DNA of 40,718 bases from a virus. The translations under genes and the position numbers were made by a program. Shown here in pieces: positions 30,599-38,173 of this stretch (position 1 is the first letter of the stretch; every line of letters begins with the position of its first letter). The notes under the pieces are model-generated. The model did not search any database and was not told the origin of the DNA. It saw only the letters and a program-made list of their open reading frames with translations. The stretch lies in the IMG/VR virus record IMGVR_UViG_3300037297_000048, positions 1 to 40,718 of that record; one strand, written 5' to 3'.

Positions 30599-31153
30599 TC
30601 ATCGGGTTGGGGCTTTTTGCTGCAAGTGGAGCAGAAGGCAGTGGAAGCTATCGGCTTCGTCGTCAGTGAGCGGGCCTTCCAGATGCTTAAGGGCAGCTTC
30701 CACCATCTCCTGCTTAATCGCCTGACGCTTCTTGTTAGCGTTTAAGTGTGGATACCTCTGATTGTACCCCGGCTCCAACGCAAAAGCCTTCAAGGAGGTT
30801 GTAGCGTAGCGATAGACGGGTATTTGGTAGCGTCTCGCGGTCTGGAGTACGATGATCTGCAATCCGACTAAGATTTCGGTGGAGGTGGTTAGGCTTAGAA
30901 AGCTTCTCTCCATGCAGATTTCAGTTGGCTTCCAGTCGATAGCCATTTCCCGGATCCAGCTTTGGAAGCGAAGGGCTTGCTCGCCTTTCACTTCCTCCTC
31001 GGTGAGTCCCATCTTTTTAACTTGGGTCTTGGTCCCGAGCTCGAAGGACTTGCATCCGGTTTCGATATTGGTGGCTTGGTCCGTCTTGATGCAGAAGCAC
31101 CATCCGGTATTCTTGATTGAGGTGTCGAGGGCTAGGATTCTACGTACAGTCAT
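30599..31153 (-). CDS. RuvC-like Holliday junction resolvase
   Basis: 184 aa from ATG 31153; an upstream ATG (31198) would add 15 residues (rich in Lys and Pro) and deepen the overlap. RNase H-like fold: ILALDTSIKNTGWCF carries Asp10, TEICMERSF carries Glu82, and DDEADSFHCLL near the end carries Asp165 and Asp168 as the metal-binding set. Resolves recombination or replication intermediates, preparing DNA for packaging. Last gene of the long leftward operon, converging on the tailspike across an 87-bp gap without a clear terminator. Confidence 0.8.
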   Translation of the reverse strand: MTVRRILALDTSIKNTGWCFCIKTDQATNIETGCKSFELGTKTQVKKMGLTEEEVKGEQALRFQSWIREMAIDWKPTEICMERSFLSLTTSTEILVGLQIIVLQTARRYQIPVYRYATTSLKAFALEPGYNQRYPHLNANKKRQAIKQEMVEAALKHLEGPLTDDEADSFHCLLLHLQQKAPTR

Positions 31154-31463
31154 TGACGGCTTCGGTTTCGGTTTTGAAGAATTGGGCTCTTGAGTCAACG
31201 AGGGACACCTCGAGCACGTTTCGCTTCTTGGGGTTGCGGCCTACCAAGAAAAGAGTGTAATCGGGCACGTCCCCTGGCTGGCTGAGGCCAGCGTAGACGG
31301 CTTTCTCGCAGTAGCCAGCTACCCTGCCATGAACTGGATGAATAAACGAGCACCACGAGCGTTCTATGCGTGCGATGAACTGGCGTCGGAAAGCTACTGG
31401 CGGTTCCTTGGAAACCTTGGGATCCTCCTGCTTGGGCTCCGGTCGGTCGAAGGAATCAAGCAT
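31140..31463 (-). CDS. Hypothetical protein
   Basis: 107 aa from ATG 31463 (overlap of 8 nt with the upstream stop). Contains SWCSFIHPVHGRVAGYCEKAVYAGLSQPGDVPDYTLFLVGRNPKKRNVLEVSLVD, which looks like a compact beta-rich fold. No named family. Overlaps the resolvase start by 14 nt. Confidence 0.65.
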   Translation of the reverse strand: MLDSFDRPEPKQEDPKVSKEPPVAFRRQFIARIERSWCSFIHPVHGRVAGYCEKAVYAGLSQPGDVPDYTLFLVGRNPKKRNVLEVSLVDSRAQFFKTETEAVNDCT

Positions 31464-31752
31464 GCTTAGATACCTCCATTTCAAATTTCAACCGCCATGT
31501 GGCAGCATTGCTCTTCTCCTTGTGGTAGAGCCCGATGATGAACTTCACGTAAACCTGAAGGCAATCGGGGTCTCCTGCGTGACGCTCGGCGATGCTGGCG
31601 ATGTCCTCGTCGGTGAGTCCGTCCACCTCTTCAGTCATCACTTGGCAAAGATTTCTGATGTTCCTTGCTCTGCGCTCAAGCTGCTCGGCGAGCTCGAAGA
31701 TGCCAAGGGCATTGGTTCGACGGCATTCGTCGACTAGTGGGGTGTCGCTCAT
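31456..31752 (-). CDS. Hypothetical helical protein
   Basis: 98 aa, helical, with RRARNIRNLCQVMTEEVDGLTDEDIASIAERHAG in the middle. No family recognised. ATGA-type overlap with the DUF6378-like gene upstream (31749-31752). Confidence 0.7.
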   Translation of the reverse strand: MSDTPLVDECRRTNALGIFELAEQLERRARNIRNLCQVMTEEVDGLTDEDIASIAERHAGDPDCLQVYVKFIIGLYHKEKSNAATWRLKFEMEVSKHA

Positions 31753-32030
31753 CGTTCGACCCCCTCAAGCCTATCGGCTATCAGCGTGGCGTATCCCGCA
31801 ATGTCACGCCATGAGTCTCCGTAGTTCGGATCGCCGTTCAAGATGCGAGCGATCTTATGAGCGATCATGTAGAGAGCTTCGATCTGATCTGGTTCTAGGC
31901 TGTTGATCTTGTCGGCGCGTACCTCTCGGAACATCGCGGTACGTATCGCTTTCGAAATTCGCGCATGGTCAACGAACTTGCCGTATCGCTTGCCCCTCTC
32001 GTTTAGTATTTCAGTAGTCGTATCGCTCAT
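31749..32030 (-). CDS. DUF6378-like phage protein
   Basis: 93 aa. The family pattern is clear: ILNERGKRYGKFVDHARISKAI at the N-terminus and IEALYMIAHKIARILNGDPNYGDSWRDIAGYATLIADRLEG at the C-terminus. All-helical, common in phages near nucleotide or recombination genes; biochemical role unknown. ATGA overlaps on both sides. Confidence 0.85.
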   Translation of the reverse strand: MSDTTTEILNERGKRYGKFVDHARISKAIRTAMFREVRADKINSLEPDQIEALYMIAHKIARILNGDPNYGDSWRDIAGYATLIADRLEGVER

Positions 32031-32500
32031 TTCTCTTCCTTTGTTGGGGGTTCTTGCAAATAGATGCCCATCTCGGCTGCGAATCGCTCCTGCTCAGTGA
32101 GAAGCTCCTGCCATTGGGTTTGGTTCAGCCAGGTCGTGGAAACTGTCCTCTTCGCGATCTCAGCTAGCTTCTCGGCCTCGTGCTTCATCCCCTTCTGCCA
32201 TAGCTCGCGGTAGCTATCCAAGCGCTGCTTAAAGTCGAGGTTGTCCCGTTCCATGATCGAGAAGACTTTGGTTTGCAGGAAGTGCTTGTGTATCTCCTCC
32301 GGGGTGTAGCTCTCGTCAAGTCCTCGGGAAAGCTCGCGGTTGCGAATGCGGTAGAGGGCTTGCATTTCGGCGAGCTTCTCGTGTTTCTCCACTCGCAGGT
32401 CGAAGGCATATGGGCCTTCCGTTAGGACTAGCGAGTCGATGGCGAACTTCGCTCGGGCTTGGTCGCTCGCCGTCTTGATGAGGAATGACTTGGGTTTCAT
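32027..32500 (-). CDS. ninB: NinB-like recombination protein
   Basis: 157 aa from ATG 32500; longer readings run into the intergenic tail of the HNH gene. SLVLTEGPYAFDLRVEKHEKLAEMQALYRIRNRELS is the NinB-type first domain (residues about 20-60), and RTVSTTWLNQTQWQELLTEQERFAAEMGIYLQEPP the C-terminal one. Phage NinB proteins bind ssDNA and act in lambda-type recombination; the partner enzymes here are RuvC-like, exonuclease and Sak proteins of the same operon. Confidence 0.72.
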   Translation of the reverse strand: MKPKSFLIKTASDQARAKFAIDSLVLTEGPYAFDLRVEKHEKLAEMQALYRIRNRELSRGLDESYTPEEIHKHFLQTKVFSIMERDNLDFKQRLDSYRELWQKGMKHEAEKLAEIAKRTVSTTWLNQTQWQELLTEQERFAAEMGIYLQEPPTKEEK

Positions 32501-32546
32501 TGGCTTAGCTCCCTTGCTTCTTCGCACGCTTGGATGAATTGCGAGG

Positions 32547-33014
32547 CTACTTCTGGCACGATAGCCATCTCTCCATGACATCTTGCAAGATCCGCTCTCC
32601 CCAATCTCCCATCGCACAATTTACGAGGTGCAAAACGATGCGTATATTATCATAAATATATCCATTAGACGGATCTATTCTGTCGATGCTTGGAGTGTTG
32701 AATGGCTTACCTGGCTCAAGACTAAAAGGATAACCAGTAAGTTCACAGCGTCCCTTATCCACCCGGGCTTGAATTTCGGCGACATAGGAATCAAGTCCGA
32801 ATTCAATTCCCTTTCGCTTACAGCGAGTCCTGACTGTTGCTATCATGCATTGAGCACGCTTCTCCAATCTCCGCTTTGCTTCACGCTCATCAAGGCGTTC
32901 CTTGTTTTGAGATCTATATCGTTTATGATATTCAGATCGCTTTGCTTTTATGTCAGGTCGGGAATTGTACCTGCGCTGTTGCTCCCGCTTCTTATTCTTA
33001 TCCTTGTAGGGCAT
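32547..33014 (-). CDS. HNH homing-type endonuclease
   Basis: 155 aa from ATG 33014, overlapping the methyltransferase stop by 17 nt. Very basic N-terminus (DKNKKREQQRRYNSRPDIKAKRSEYHKRYR) followed by CELTGYPFSLEPG and SIDRIDPSNGYIYDNIRIV...NCAMGDWG, the D-R-I-D...N...N pattern of mobile HNH proteins. Nucleotide composition is A/T-richer than flanking genes, suggesting recent acquisition as a freestanding mobile gene. Confidence 0.78.
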   Translation of the reverse strand: MPYKDKNKKREQQRRYNSRPDIKAKRSEYHKRYRSQNKERLDEREAKRRLEKRAQCMIATVRTRCKRKGIEFGLDSYVAEIQARVDKGRCELTGYPFSLEPGKPFNTPSIDRIDPSNGYIYDNIRIVLHLVNCAMGDWGERILQDVMERWLSCQK

Positions 33015-34065
33015 AAATAGATTTCTCAAATGATTCTATAAATTCTGATGCGACATATGGATTGATTGCATTCCCGTAGCCTCTCAATCGCATGACTCTG
33101 CGGGCTTCTTTGTTGCTTTCCGTGAGTGGACTGGAAGCTGGCACGAAAGCGCCGCTAGGCACCACTTTGGAGGAAAACCCATCAGCCACGCACTGAACCT
33201 TGGATTCAATACGCATCGTTTTCCCGTCTGTGCAGGGGAGGAGGTCGAAGGTATCCCAAGGGTTGCTTGATTCGGAAGCTCCTTCTTTCCCACCCCCGCA
33301 GACTCGCGGGAGTCCGATGCCAGAGGAGTCGCCCAGCCTGCTAGTGTCACCGCATCGCAAAGCGTCAACCCGTCGTGGTGCTTGCTGTTCGGGTTCGATC
33401 GAGAAGCCGTCCGGTTCCTCCCTCCCCTCGAGTCGTTCACTGTTGGTGTAGGCCAACCCGCCAGCACTACCGCGGCCGTCGGCAGGTCGTATCCGTTCTT
33501 TCTCCGGTTCGCCTCCCGGTAAGCTCTCTCGTTTGATCGAGTTCCTTTGTCCCCGTCCGCTGCTCGCGGCGTAGGCCACCCAGTAGAGTCTTTGGCGGAT
33601 GTGCGGCGCGTTGACGCTCGCAGCGCACAGATCTGCGGCCCCGACTGCATATCCCATCGCTTCCAGGTCAAGGCGTACTCCATCGAGCCATCCACGCCCA
33701 GCCTTGCTTGCAACCTGCTCTCCAAAGACGACTGGAGGGCTTCCGTCGTCAATGAGGCTCTTGAAGTGTGGCCAGAGGTGGCGCTCGTCCTTCTCGCCTT
33801 TTCCCTTTCCCGCCACGCTGAAAGGCTGGCACGGACAAGATCCCGTCCATACTTCCCGATCCCTTGGCCACCCTGCAAGCTGGAGAGCCAGAGACCAGCC
33901 TCCGATTCCTGCGAAGAAGTGGCACTGGGCATATCCCAGAAGGTCATTTGCTCGCACGTCCGCGATGCTTCTTTCGTCAACGTCTCCATCTGGTATCAGT
34001 CTTTCCTTGATGAGTTCCCGTAGCCATGCCGCGGCTTTCGGGTCGTTCTCGTTGTAGTAGTTCAA
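32998..34065 (-). CDS. C5 cytosine DNA methyltransferase
   Basis: 355 aa. Motif I FFAGIGGW (50-57, AdoMet), motif IV GSCPCQPFS (75-83, catalytic Cys79), motif VI as GEQV (115-118, EQV where most have ENV), motif VIII RQRLYWVA (158-165) and motif X GYGNAINP (329-336). N-terminus YYNENDPKAAAWLRELI is typical of the phage subclass. Residues about 170-320 (target recognition region) have low complexity because they share bases with a second frame (33084-33989). Probable job: modify phage DNA against host restriction. ATGA overlap with the helicase loader upstream. Confidence 0.9.
   Translation of the reverse strand: MNYYNENDPKAAAWLRELIKERLIPDGDVDERSIADVRANDLLGYAQCHFFAGIGGWSLALQLAGWPRDREVWTGSCPCQPFSVAGKGKGEKDERHLWPHFKSLIDDGSPPVVFGEQVASKAGRGWLDGVRLDLEAMGYAVGAADLCAASVNAPHIRQRLYWVAYAASSGRGQRNSIKRESLPGGEPEKERIRPADGRGSAGGLAYTNSERLEGREEPDGFSIEPEQQAPRRVDALRCGDTSRLGDSSGIGLPRVCGGGKEGASESSNPWDTFDLLPCTDGKTMRIESKVQCVADGFSSKVVPSGAFVPASSPLTESNKEARRVMRLRGYGNAINPYVASEFIESFEKSIYALQG
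33084..33989 (-). CDS. WPTP-motif protein encoded in another frame inside the methyltransferase gene
   Basis: 301 aa, wholly nested in the methyltransferase gene (its codons about 26-327) in a different minus-strand frame. Contains ALQSSLESRL, GSMEYALTWKRWDMQSG, ICALRAS, GWPTP at about 137-141 and 178-182, GWATP at about 218-222, and LNPRFSAWLMGFPPKW at 261-276. From memory these strings recur in phage proteins overlapping dcm-like genes, and WLMG-x-P resembles C-terminal strings of some C5 methyltransferases. This argues for real dual coding, but a search is needed to prove it. Function unknown. Confidence 0.6.
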   Translation of the reverse strand: METLTKEASRTCEQMTFWDMPSATSSQESEAGLWLSSLQGGQGIGKYGRDLVRASLSAWREREKARRTSATSGHTSRASLTTEALQSSLESRLQARLGVDGSMEYALTWKRWDMQSGPQICALRASTRRTSAKDSTGWPTPRAADGDKGTRSNERAYREANRRKNGYDLPTAAVVLAGWPTPTVNDSRGGRNRTASRSNPNSKHHDGLTLCDAVTLAGWATPLASDSRESAGVGKKELPNQATLGIPSTSSPAQTGKRCVLNPRFSAWLMGFPPKWCLAALSCQLPVHSRKATKKPAESCD

Positions 34066-34871
34066 AATAGCGCCTCCGGTAGTTCATCCGAACAGTCAGC
34101 ATCGATCGTACGGAACTTCTCCTTCACTCGGCGAACAACTGCATCGATGCGATCGTTTTCAGCTTTGGTCATGTTCTTGAACTTGGCGGCATCCCCTTTC
34201 CAGTCCTCACCTGAAATCTGGGTGGTGATGACAGTCGCCTTCTGCTCCCTGATCCGCTTGTCGATGATGTCTTTGAGGAGTTCGGCTGCTGCTTCCTTGG
34301 ATCCGCAGAGGAAAGCGTCGTCGAGGAGGAGGTAGTCCGGCTTGCAAAGGTCTTGGATGTAGTCCTTGCGGGACGTGAAGCGGGGAATTTCCTTGAGTTC
34401 GTCCGGCCACATGAGGGAAACGGTCTTGCCTGTTAGGATAGCTCTCTTGGCTCTCTCGCATGCGATGCGGGTCTTGCACTGCCCTGACTCCCCGATGATT
34501 ACCAAAGACTCGCTGAGTGGGATCTGACGGGCCTTGTCCCATGCCTCCTTGTTCCATGTCTCATGCTTTAGGTCGGTGGATCGGTACTCTGCTGGGCAAA
34601 CCTTCTTCCAGTATTTCTCCATGAGCTTGAGATCACGCTCGCGCTTGTACTTCTCGACGCACTCGTTGCAGCAGGCATCTCCGAAGACTTCGCGGTGGTT
34701 GGCAGTGATCTCGATCATGTTGACGCAATCCTTCTGCCGGCACTTCACATGGACTGGCTCCCCTTTGGTTACGTCGATCGCTGAACATGCGATCATGAGC
34801 GCTTGGGCGGTGTTGTCGGAAAAGCCTGCCTTGAAGCGCATTTCCCCTACTCTTACTGGAGCTTGAATCAT
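34062..34871 (-). CDS. DnaC/IstB-like helicase loader ATPase
   Basis: 269 aa. Residues about 44-71 hold a Cys cluster (C-x4-C...CC-x2-C) likely binding zinc. AAA+ core: Walker A GESGQCKT (127-134), Walker B YLLLDDAF (180-187), sensor-like VVTTQ (ATVITTQISG). The Cys before Lys in the Walker A replaces the usual Gly and is seen in some phage loaders. No replicative helicase is encoded, so it probably recruits the host DnaB-type helicase. ATGA overlap with the methyltransferase downstream. Confidence 0.82.
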   Translation of the reverse strand: MIQAPVRVGEMRFKAGFSDNTAQALMIACSAIDVTKGEPVHVKCRQKDCVNMIEITANHREVFGDACCNECVEKYKRERDLKLMEKYWKKVCPAEYRSTDLKHETWNKEAWDKARQIPLSESLVIIGESGQCKTRIACERAKRAILTGKTVSLMWPDELKEIPRFTSRKDYIQDLCKPDYLLLDDAFLCGSKEAAAELLKDIIDKRIREQKATVITTQISGEDWKGDAAKFKNMTKAENDRIDAVVRRVKEKFRTIDADCSDELPEALF

Positions 34872-34933
34872 TGGCTGGTTGAAATGTTAAGGCAGGTGAG
34901 AAGCCTCCCCCGCCTTTGGTTACATGAAACGGA

Positions 34934-35509
34934 TCACTGATCCTTGATGAGCTTGATGGATCGCTCGATAGCGTCCTTGAGCGTCTTGCAGCTTTCCAGT
35001 CCGGTGAAGCCATTGTACTTCATATCCTGCTGGAGCTCCGCGATAGCCTTGTCTGGCGAGCCGTTGAAGAAGTCCGAGTCTGTGTAATGGTTCTCGACGT
35101 ACCAAACGGCATGTTCGATTTCCATCGAGCGAATGTCCACGATGTCGGTTCCGGGATGGGTTGGCACTTCGTAGCCTTCCCATCCTTCCTCATCCTCTTC
35201 TGTGGGGATTCCATCAGCCTCCGCTTGCTCGGCGGTGTAGCCTTCGGACTCCTCGTCGTCCTCCTTGTTGTACTGAACGGGTCCTCCGTCCTCGTCGAGG
35301 AGCTTGAGTTGCTTCTTCTCGGCTGTGATAGCCTCTTGGTAGGCTTCCCTCTTGGTCCTTACGATATGGTCACCGATGGCGTCCACGTGGGACTGAAGAA
35401 GCTCAGGGAGCATCTTGCATGTTAGGGTGCGGAGCTCTGGATCGTCGGCATCCTCGCGGAACTGGAGGACCGTCTTGCCCGGAGTGAATGTGAGCTTTTC
35501 GATAATCAA
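34934..35509 (-). CDS. Acidic hypothetical protein
   Basis: 191 aa with TTG start at 35509. N-terminal region LTFTPGKTVLQFREDADDPELRTLTCKMLPELLQSHVDAIGDH, a very acidic centre (DDEESEGYTAEQAEADGIPTEEDEEGWEG), and a C-terminal helical part ending LKDAIERSIKLIKDQ. No named family. Immediately downstream of the Gly-X repeat gene and upstream of the helicase loader; may be a DNA-mimic-like or replication accessory protein by its acidity. Confidence 0.68.
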   Translation of the reverse strand: MIIEKLTFTPGKTVLQFREDADDPELRTLTCKMLPELLQSHVDAIGDHIVRTKREAYQEAITAEKKQLKLLDEDGGPVQYNKEDDEESEGYTAEQAEADGIPTEEDEEGWEGYEVPTHPGTDIVDIRSMEIEHAVWYVENHYTDSDFFNGSPDKAIAELQQDMKYNGFTGLESCKTLKDAIERSIKLIKDQ

Positions 35510-35536
35510 TGTAGTATGTGGTTTATTGTTAGTTTG

Positions 35537-35839
35537 CTAATCACCGGAACCGTCACCGGAACCGTCACCGTCACCGTAACCGGAACCGGAACCGGAACCG
35601 TCACCGTAACCGTAACCGTAACCGTAACCGTCACCGGAACCGTAACCGTAACCGGAACCGGAACCGTCACCGTAACCGTAACCGTAACCGTAACCGTCAC
35701 CGTCACCGGAACCGTCACCGGAACCGGAACCGTCACCGTAACCGTAACCGTAACCGTAACCGTCACCGTCACCGGAACCGTAACCGTAACCGTCACCGTC
35801 ACCGGAACCGGAAGTAATAATCTGTCTACGATTGCGCAT
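35537..35839 (-). CDS. Gly-[Ser/Asp/Tyr] dipeptide repeat protein
   Basis: 100 aa from ATG 35839, overlapping the upstream stop by 14 nt like other genes of this operon. After MRNRRQIIT the protein is 45 consecutive dipeptides of one of Ser, Asp or Tyr followed by Gly. Of the frames open across this repeat, this one has the best operon fit and a start codon. Such low-complexity, Tyr/Gly-rich sequence may be disordered and able to phase-separate or act as a linker. If translated it would be very unusual; a purely nucleic-acid role of the array remains possible. Confidence 0.5.
   Translation of the reverse strand: MRNRRQIITSGSGDGDGYGYGSGDGDGYGYGYGYGDGSGSGDGSGDGDGYGYGYGYGDGSGSGYGYGSGDGYGYGYGYGDGSGSGSGYGDGDGSGDGSGD
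35543..35812. repeat. 45-unit hexanucleotide array ACCG[GA/TA/TC]
   Basis: Top strand is 45 uninterrupted 6-bp units: ACCGGA, ACCGTA or ACCGTC. On the minus strand they read GGT plus TCC, TAC or GAC (with TCC and GAC, TAC as the second half). The order is not periodic. Five of six frames are open because the units contain no stop in those frames. Length in a short-read assembly is uncertain. Confidence 0.9.
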
Positions 35840-36224
35840 TGCTTGGAGCCTCTTGAATGGATTTCTCTGCGACCGAGCTGCAAACTGTCGCCGAGTAGTC
35901 CTCCATAATCAGCTTACGCTCTACTGGCGCAGACATTTTGGTGTCGCTGGAAGTTCCGGATACGGCGACGCCTTCGTACCAGCTTAGGCCCTTGTCCTTT
36001 GGCTTGTGATACCATAGCCGACGAGCATTCGAAAGAACGCAACCTTGTGCGTCTGCCGATTCGAGGAACCCAGCGTTTATACCTTCGTTTCGGCTACGAA
36101 CAATGACGTATTTACCGATCAGCGCGGAAGCCACGCTGGATGCGTTAGGCGCGCTGCCTTTGACGAGCGCGGAGATCTGCTTGAACTGTCCAAGCGTGAG
36201 ACTGTCTATGTCTATTTTGTTCAT
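35826..36224 (-). CDS. DUF6948-like phage protein
   Basis: 132 aa. Recognisable string IGKYVIVRSRNEGINAGFLESADAQGCVLSNARRLWYHKPKDKGLSWYEGVAV: the family core KYVIVR...G...L-x-N-ARR-W. C-terminal SAPVERKLIMEDYSATVCSSVAEKSIQEAP also fits. Small beta-barrel-like phage protein of unknown function. Downstream gene start overlaps its stop. Confidence 0.8.
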   Translation of the reverse strand: MNKIDIDSLTLGQFKQISALVKGSAPNASSVASALIGKYVIVRSRNEGINAGFLESADAQGCVLSNARRLWYHKPKDKGLSWYEGVAVSGTSSDTKMSAPVERKLIMEDYSATVCSSVAEKSIQEAPSNAQS

Positions 36225-36230
36225 GATGTT

Positions 36231-37310
36231 TTAGTATTGGATGGTGATGTTTGGGACGAGTCCCTTGTAGATTGCGGTGACAACAGCCTTGGCATCCTCC
36301 TCGGTGATTCCCACGTGCTGGACAAAGGCGTCCTTGGCGGCGTTGTTGATCTTCTTCATATGCTCTCGCATAGCATCGTTTTTGTTGATGACCGGGAGAT
36401 CTGGATATTCCTCTGGAGTTGTGGCTGGTTCATCTGGAGATGAAGCATAGGGATCCCCGATGAGTTTTGCCTGAACCTTATTCAAGGTCTCAACGGCTTG
36501 GTCAAACGTGACAGGCTCGGCGAAATCCACGAAGCCGCGTCCAGGAATCATCCAACCCTTACGCTTCTCCGGCTCGGCGTCATTCCTAGCTTGCTCCTCA
36601 GCCTGCTTCTTGCGAGCTCGCTCCTCGCCTTCCAAGCGAAGCTGTTCAGCTTTCTCCTCTTCGATGCGCGCTTGCTCCTTGGCTTCCAGCTCGGCAAGGC
36701 GCTTGTCCCGCTCGATGTCGGCTTTCAGGCTGACGATGGAGTGTTCCAAGAACTCTGCGGTTCGCTTGAACTCAGCTTTAGCCTCGTCCTCGAACTCCTC
36801 AAAGGAGACGTCCACCTTGATGTCAGATAGCATATCAACGCGTCCCTCGTATTGCTCAAGAACGCATTGCTTTTCTTCTCTTGCATCCTGAGCAGGGTAG
36901 GCTTGATTTCTCAACCCCTTTATCTCCTCGATAGCGTCCCGATGCTTCTGCTGCCTTGCGGCCTCCTTCTCCTCCCACTCCTTACGGCCAGCAAGCCGCT
37001 TGTCGCGTAGTTCGTCGCACTTGTCTCGGATGAGCTTACGCCGTCCGTCCACTTCTCGGATCTTCGCCTTAGCGTCGGAAACGATACCTTTGCCATGGTC
37101 GTCAACCAGCGTCTTGATGGAGGAGATCTGACGGGCAATAGTGTACTCCCGCTTTCGTCCTTCTTCCGTCGAACAGTCGCAGACTTCGAGGAACGCTTCC
37201 TTCTCGATCTTAGCCAGCATCTTCTCGGCAAGCTCTGGCTTCGATGGAATAAAGAGTTCCCCAAGATTGAACTCGTCGATGCTGATTATTTGGGTGGTGG
37301 TCTCGCTCAT
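36231..37310 (-). CDS. Coiled-coil recombination accessory protein (DUF1351-like)
   Basis: 359 aa, long Glu/Lys/Ala/Arg coiled coil at residues about 90-245 (ARKKQAEEQARNDAEPEKRK region). The segment KREYTIARQISSIKTLVDDHGKGIVSDAKAKIREVDGRRKLIRDKCDELRD is typical of phage proteins placed between exonuclease and annealing genes. The C-terminus (VQHVGITEEDAKAVVTAIYKG) may be a separate small domain. It probably forms a scaffold for the nuclease and annealing protein. ATGA overlap with the exonuclease. Confidence 0.72.
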   Translation of the reverse strand: MSETTTQIISIDEFNLGELFIPSKPELAEKMLAKIEKEAFLEVCDCSTEEGRKREYTIARQISSIKTLVDDHGKGIVSDAKAKIREVDGRRKLIRDKCDELRDKRLAGRKEWEEKEAARQQKHRDAIEEIKGLRNQAYPAQDAREEKQCVLEQYEGRVDMLSDIKVDVSFEEFEDEAKAEFKRTAEFLEHSIVSLKADIERDKRLAELEAKEQARIEEEKAEQLRLEGEERARKKQAEEQARNDAEPEKRKGWMIPGRGFVDFAEPVTFDQAVETLNKVQAKLIGDPYASSPDEPATTPEEYPDLPVINKNDAMREHMKKINNAAKDAFVQHVGITEEDAKAVVTAIYKGLVPNITIQY

Positions 37311-38149
37311 ACGTCACCTCCTGCCGTTGGGTCGTACCCCTTGACATGCTTCCAGACTTCAGCGACGTGACAGAACGCCTTGAACTCGGTTTCGATCTGG
37401 GAATTGTCGTACCACTTGTCTGCGATGCGTCCTGGCTCCGTGGTGGAAATGTAGAGGTTGCATCCAGAAAGCTCATGAGCCCAAGGGAAGGCAGTCTTCG
37501 CATAGGCGGCTATCTGCATCGGCTGGCCGTCGTAAGGCTCGCATGGCTTACCTGGCTGCGTCTTACGGGTCTTGAAGTCGATACAGGCGAGCTTGCCGTT
37601 GTTCAACTCTATCAGAAGGTCAGCCATTCCAGCGAAACCAACCTGCTTGTTGACAAGGCAGCGCTCCACTCCGACTACCGACTTCACGTGCTTCTCGAAG
37701 AAGGCGACGACTGGCTCGATCACTAGCTCGGCTCGGACTTCTCCGAACTCTGGGAGGAGAAGGAACTCCTGTTTATCGTAGCTCTTGCCATTGGAAACGT
37801 CCTCAAGGATGGCGTGGATACGAGAGCCAGCATCAGCCGCGTCCTGCACCTGTTGGAATGCCCCTTCGATGGCTGCGGTGAAGTAGCCGTCTTGATCCGT
37901 CTCGTGTGCAAAACCTTCCTTGATTTCGGCATTGTAACACCAGTTCGTGATCTGCTGGAACTTCCAGCGCTCAAGCTGCGGCTTCGCCAATATCCCCAAA
38001 ATGGAGGTGACGGAAGGGAAGAGACCGAGCTTGCGGGCATCCCTGATTGTGGTTGGGCGGGTTGGGTTCTTGGCCTTTGGCCCGCATACTTGGGTGTGAC
38101 ACGGATTGCCTTTGGCATCGTACCAGTGACCGGATTCTTTTAGACTCAT
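37307..38149 (-). CDS. RecB/Cas4-like PD-(D/E)XK exonuclease
   Basis: 280 aa. Nuclease core: GSRIHAIL (His112), VERCLVN (Glu162), GMADLLIEL (Asp177), CIDFKTRK (Asp191, Lys193) and QPMQIAAYA (Gln212), the ordered motifs of RecB-family phage exonucleases. N-terminus has a His-x-Tyr-rich entry. Expected to resect double-stranded ends to give ssDNA for the annealing protein encoded two genes upstream in the same operon; requires Mg2+. Confidence 0.85.
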   Translation of the reverse strand: MSLKESGHWYDAKGNPCHTQVCGPKAKNPTRPTTIRDARKLGLFPSVTSILGILAKPQLERWKFQQITNWCYNAEIKEGFAHETDQDGYFTAAIEGAFQQVQDAADAGSRIHAILEDVSNGKSYDKQEFLLLPEFGEVRAELVIEPVVAFFEKHVKSVVGVERCLVNKQVGFAGMADLLIELNNGKLACIDFKTRKTQPGKPCEPYDGQPMQIAAYAKTAFPWAHELSGCNLYISTTEPGRIADKWYDNSQIETEFKAFCHVAEVWKHVKGYDPTAGGDV

Positions 38150-38173
38150 TTGATGGCTATTTGATGGTTATTT

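Noticed and set aside
35506-35908. Val-Thr/Gly-Thr repeat frames on both strands
   Set aside because: Produced by the hexamer array. Only the frame starting at 35839 fits the operon overlaps.
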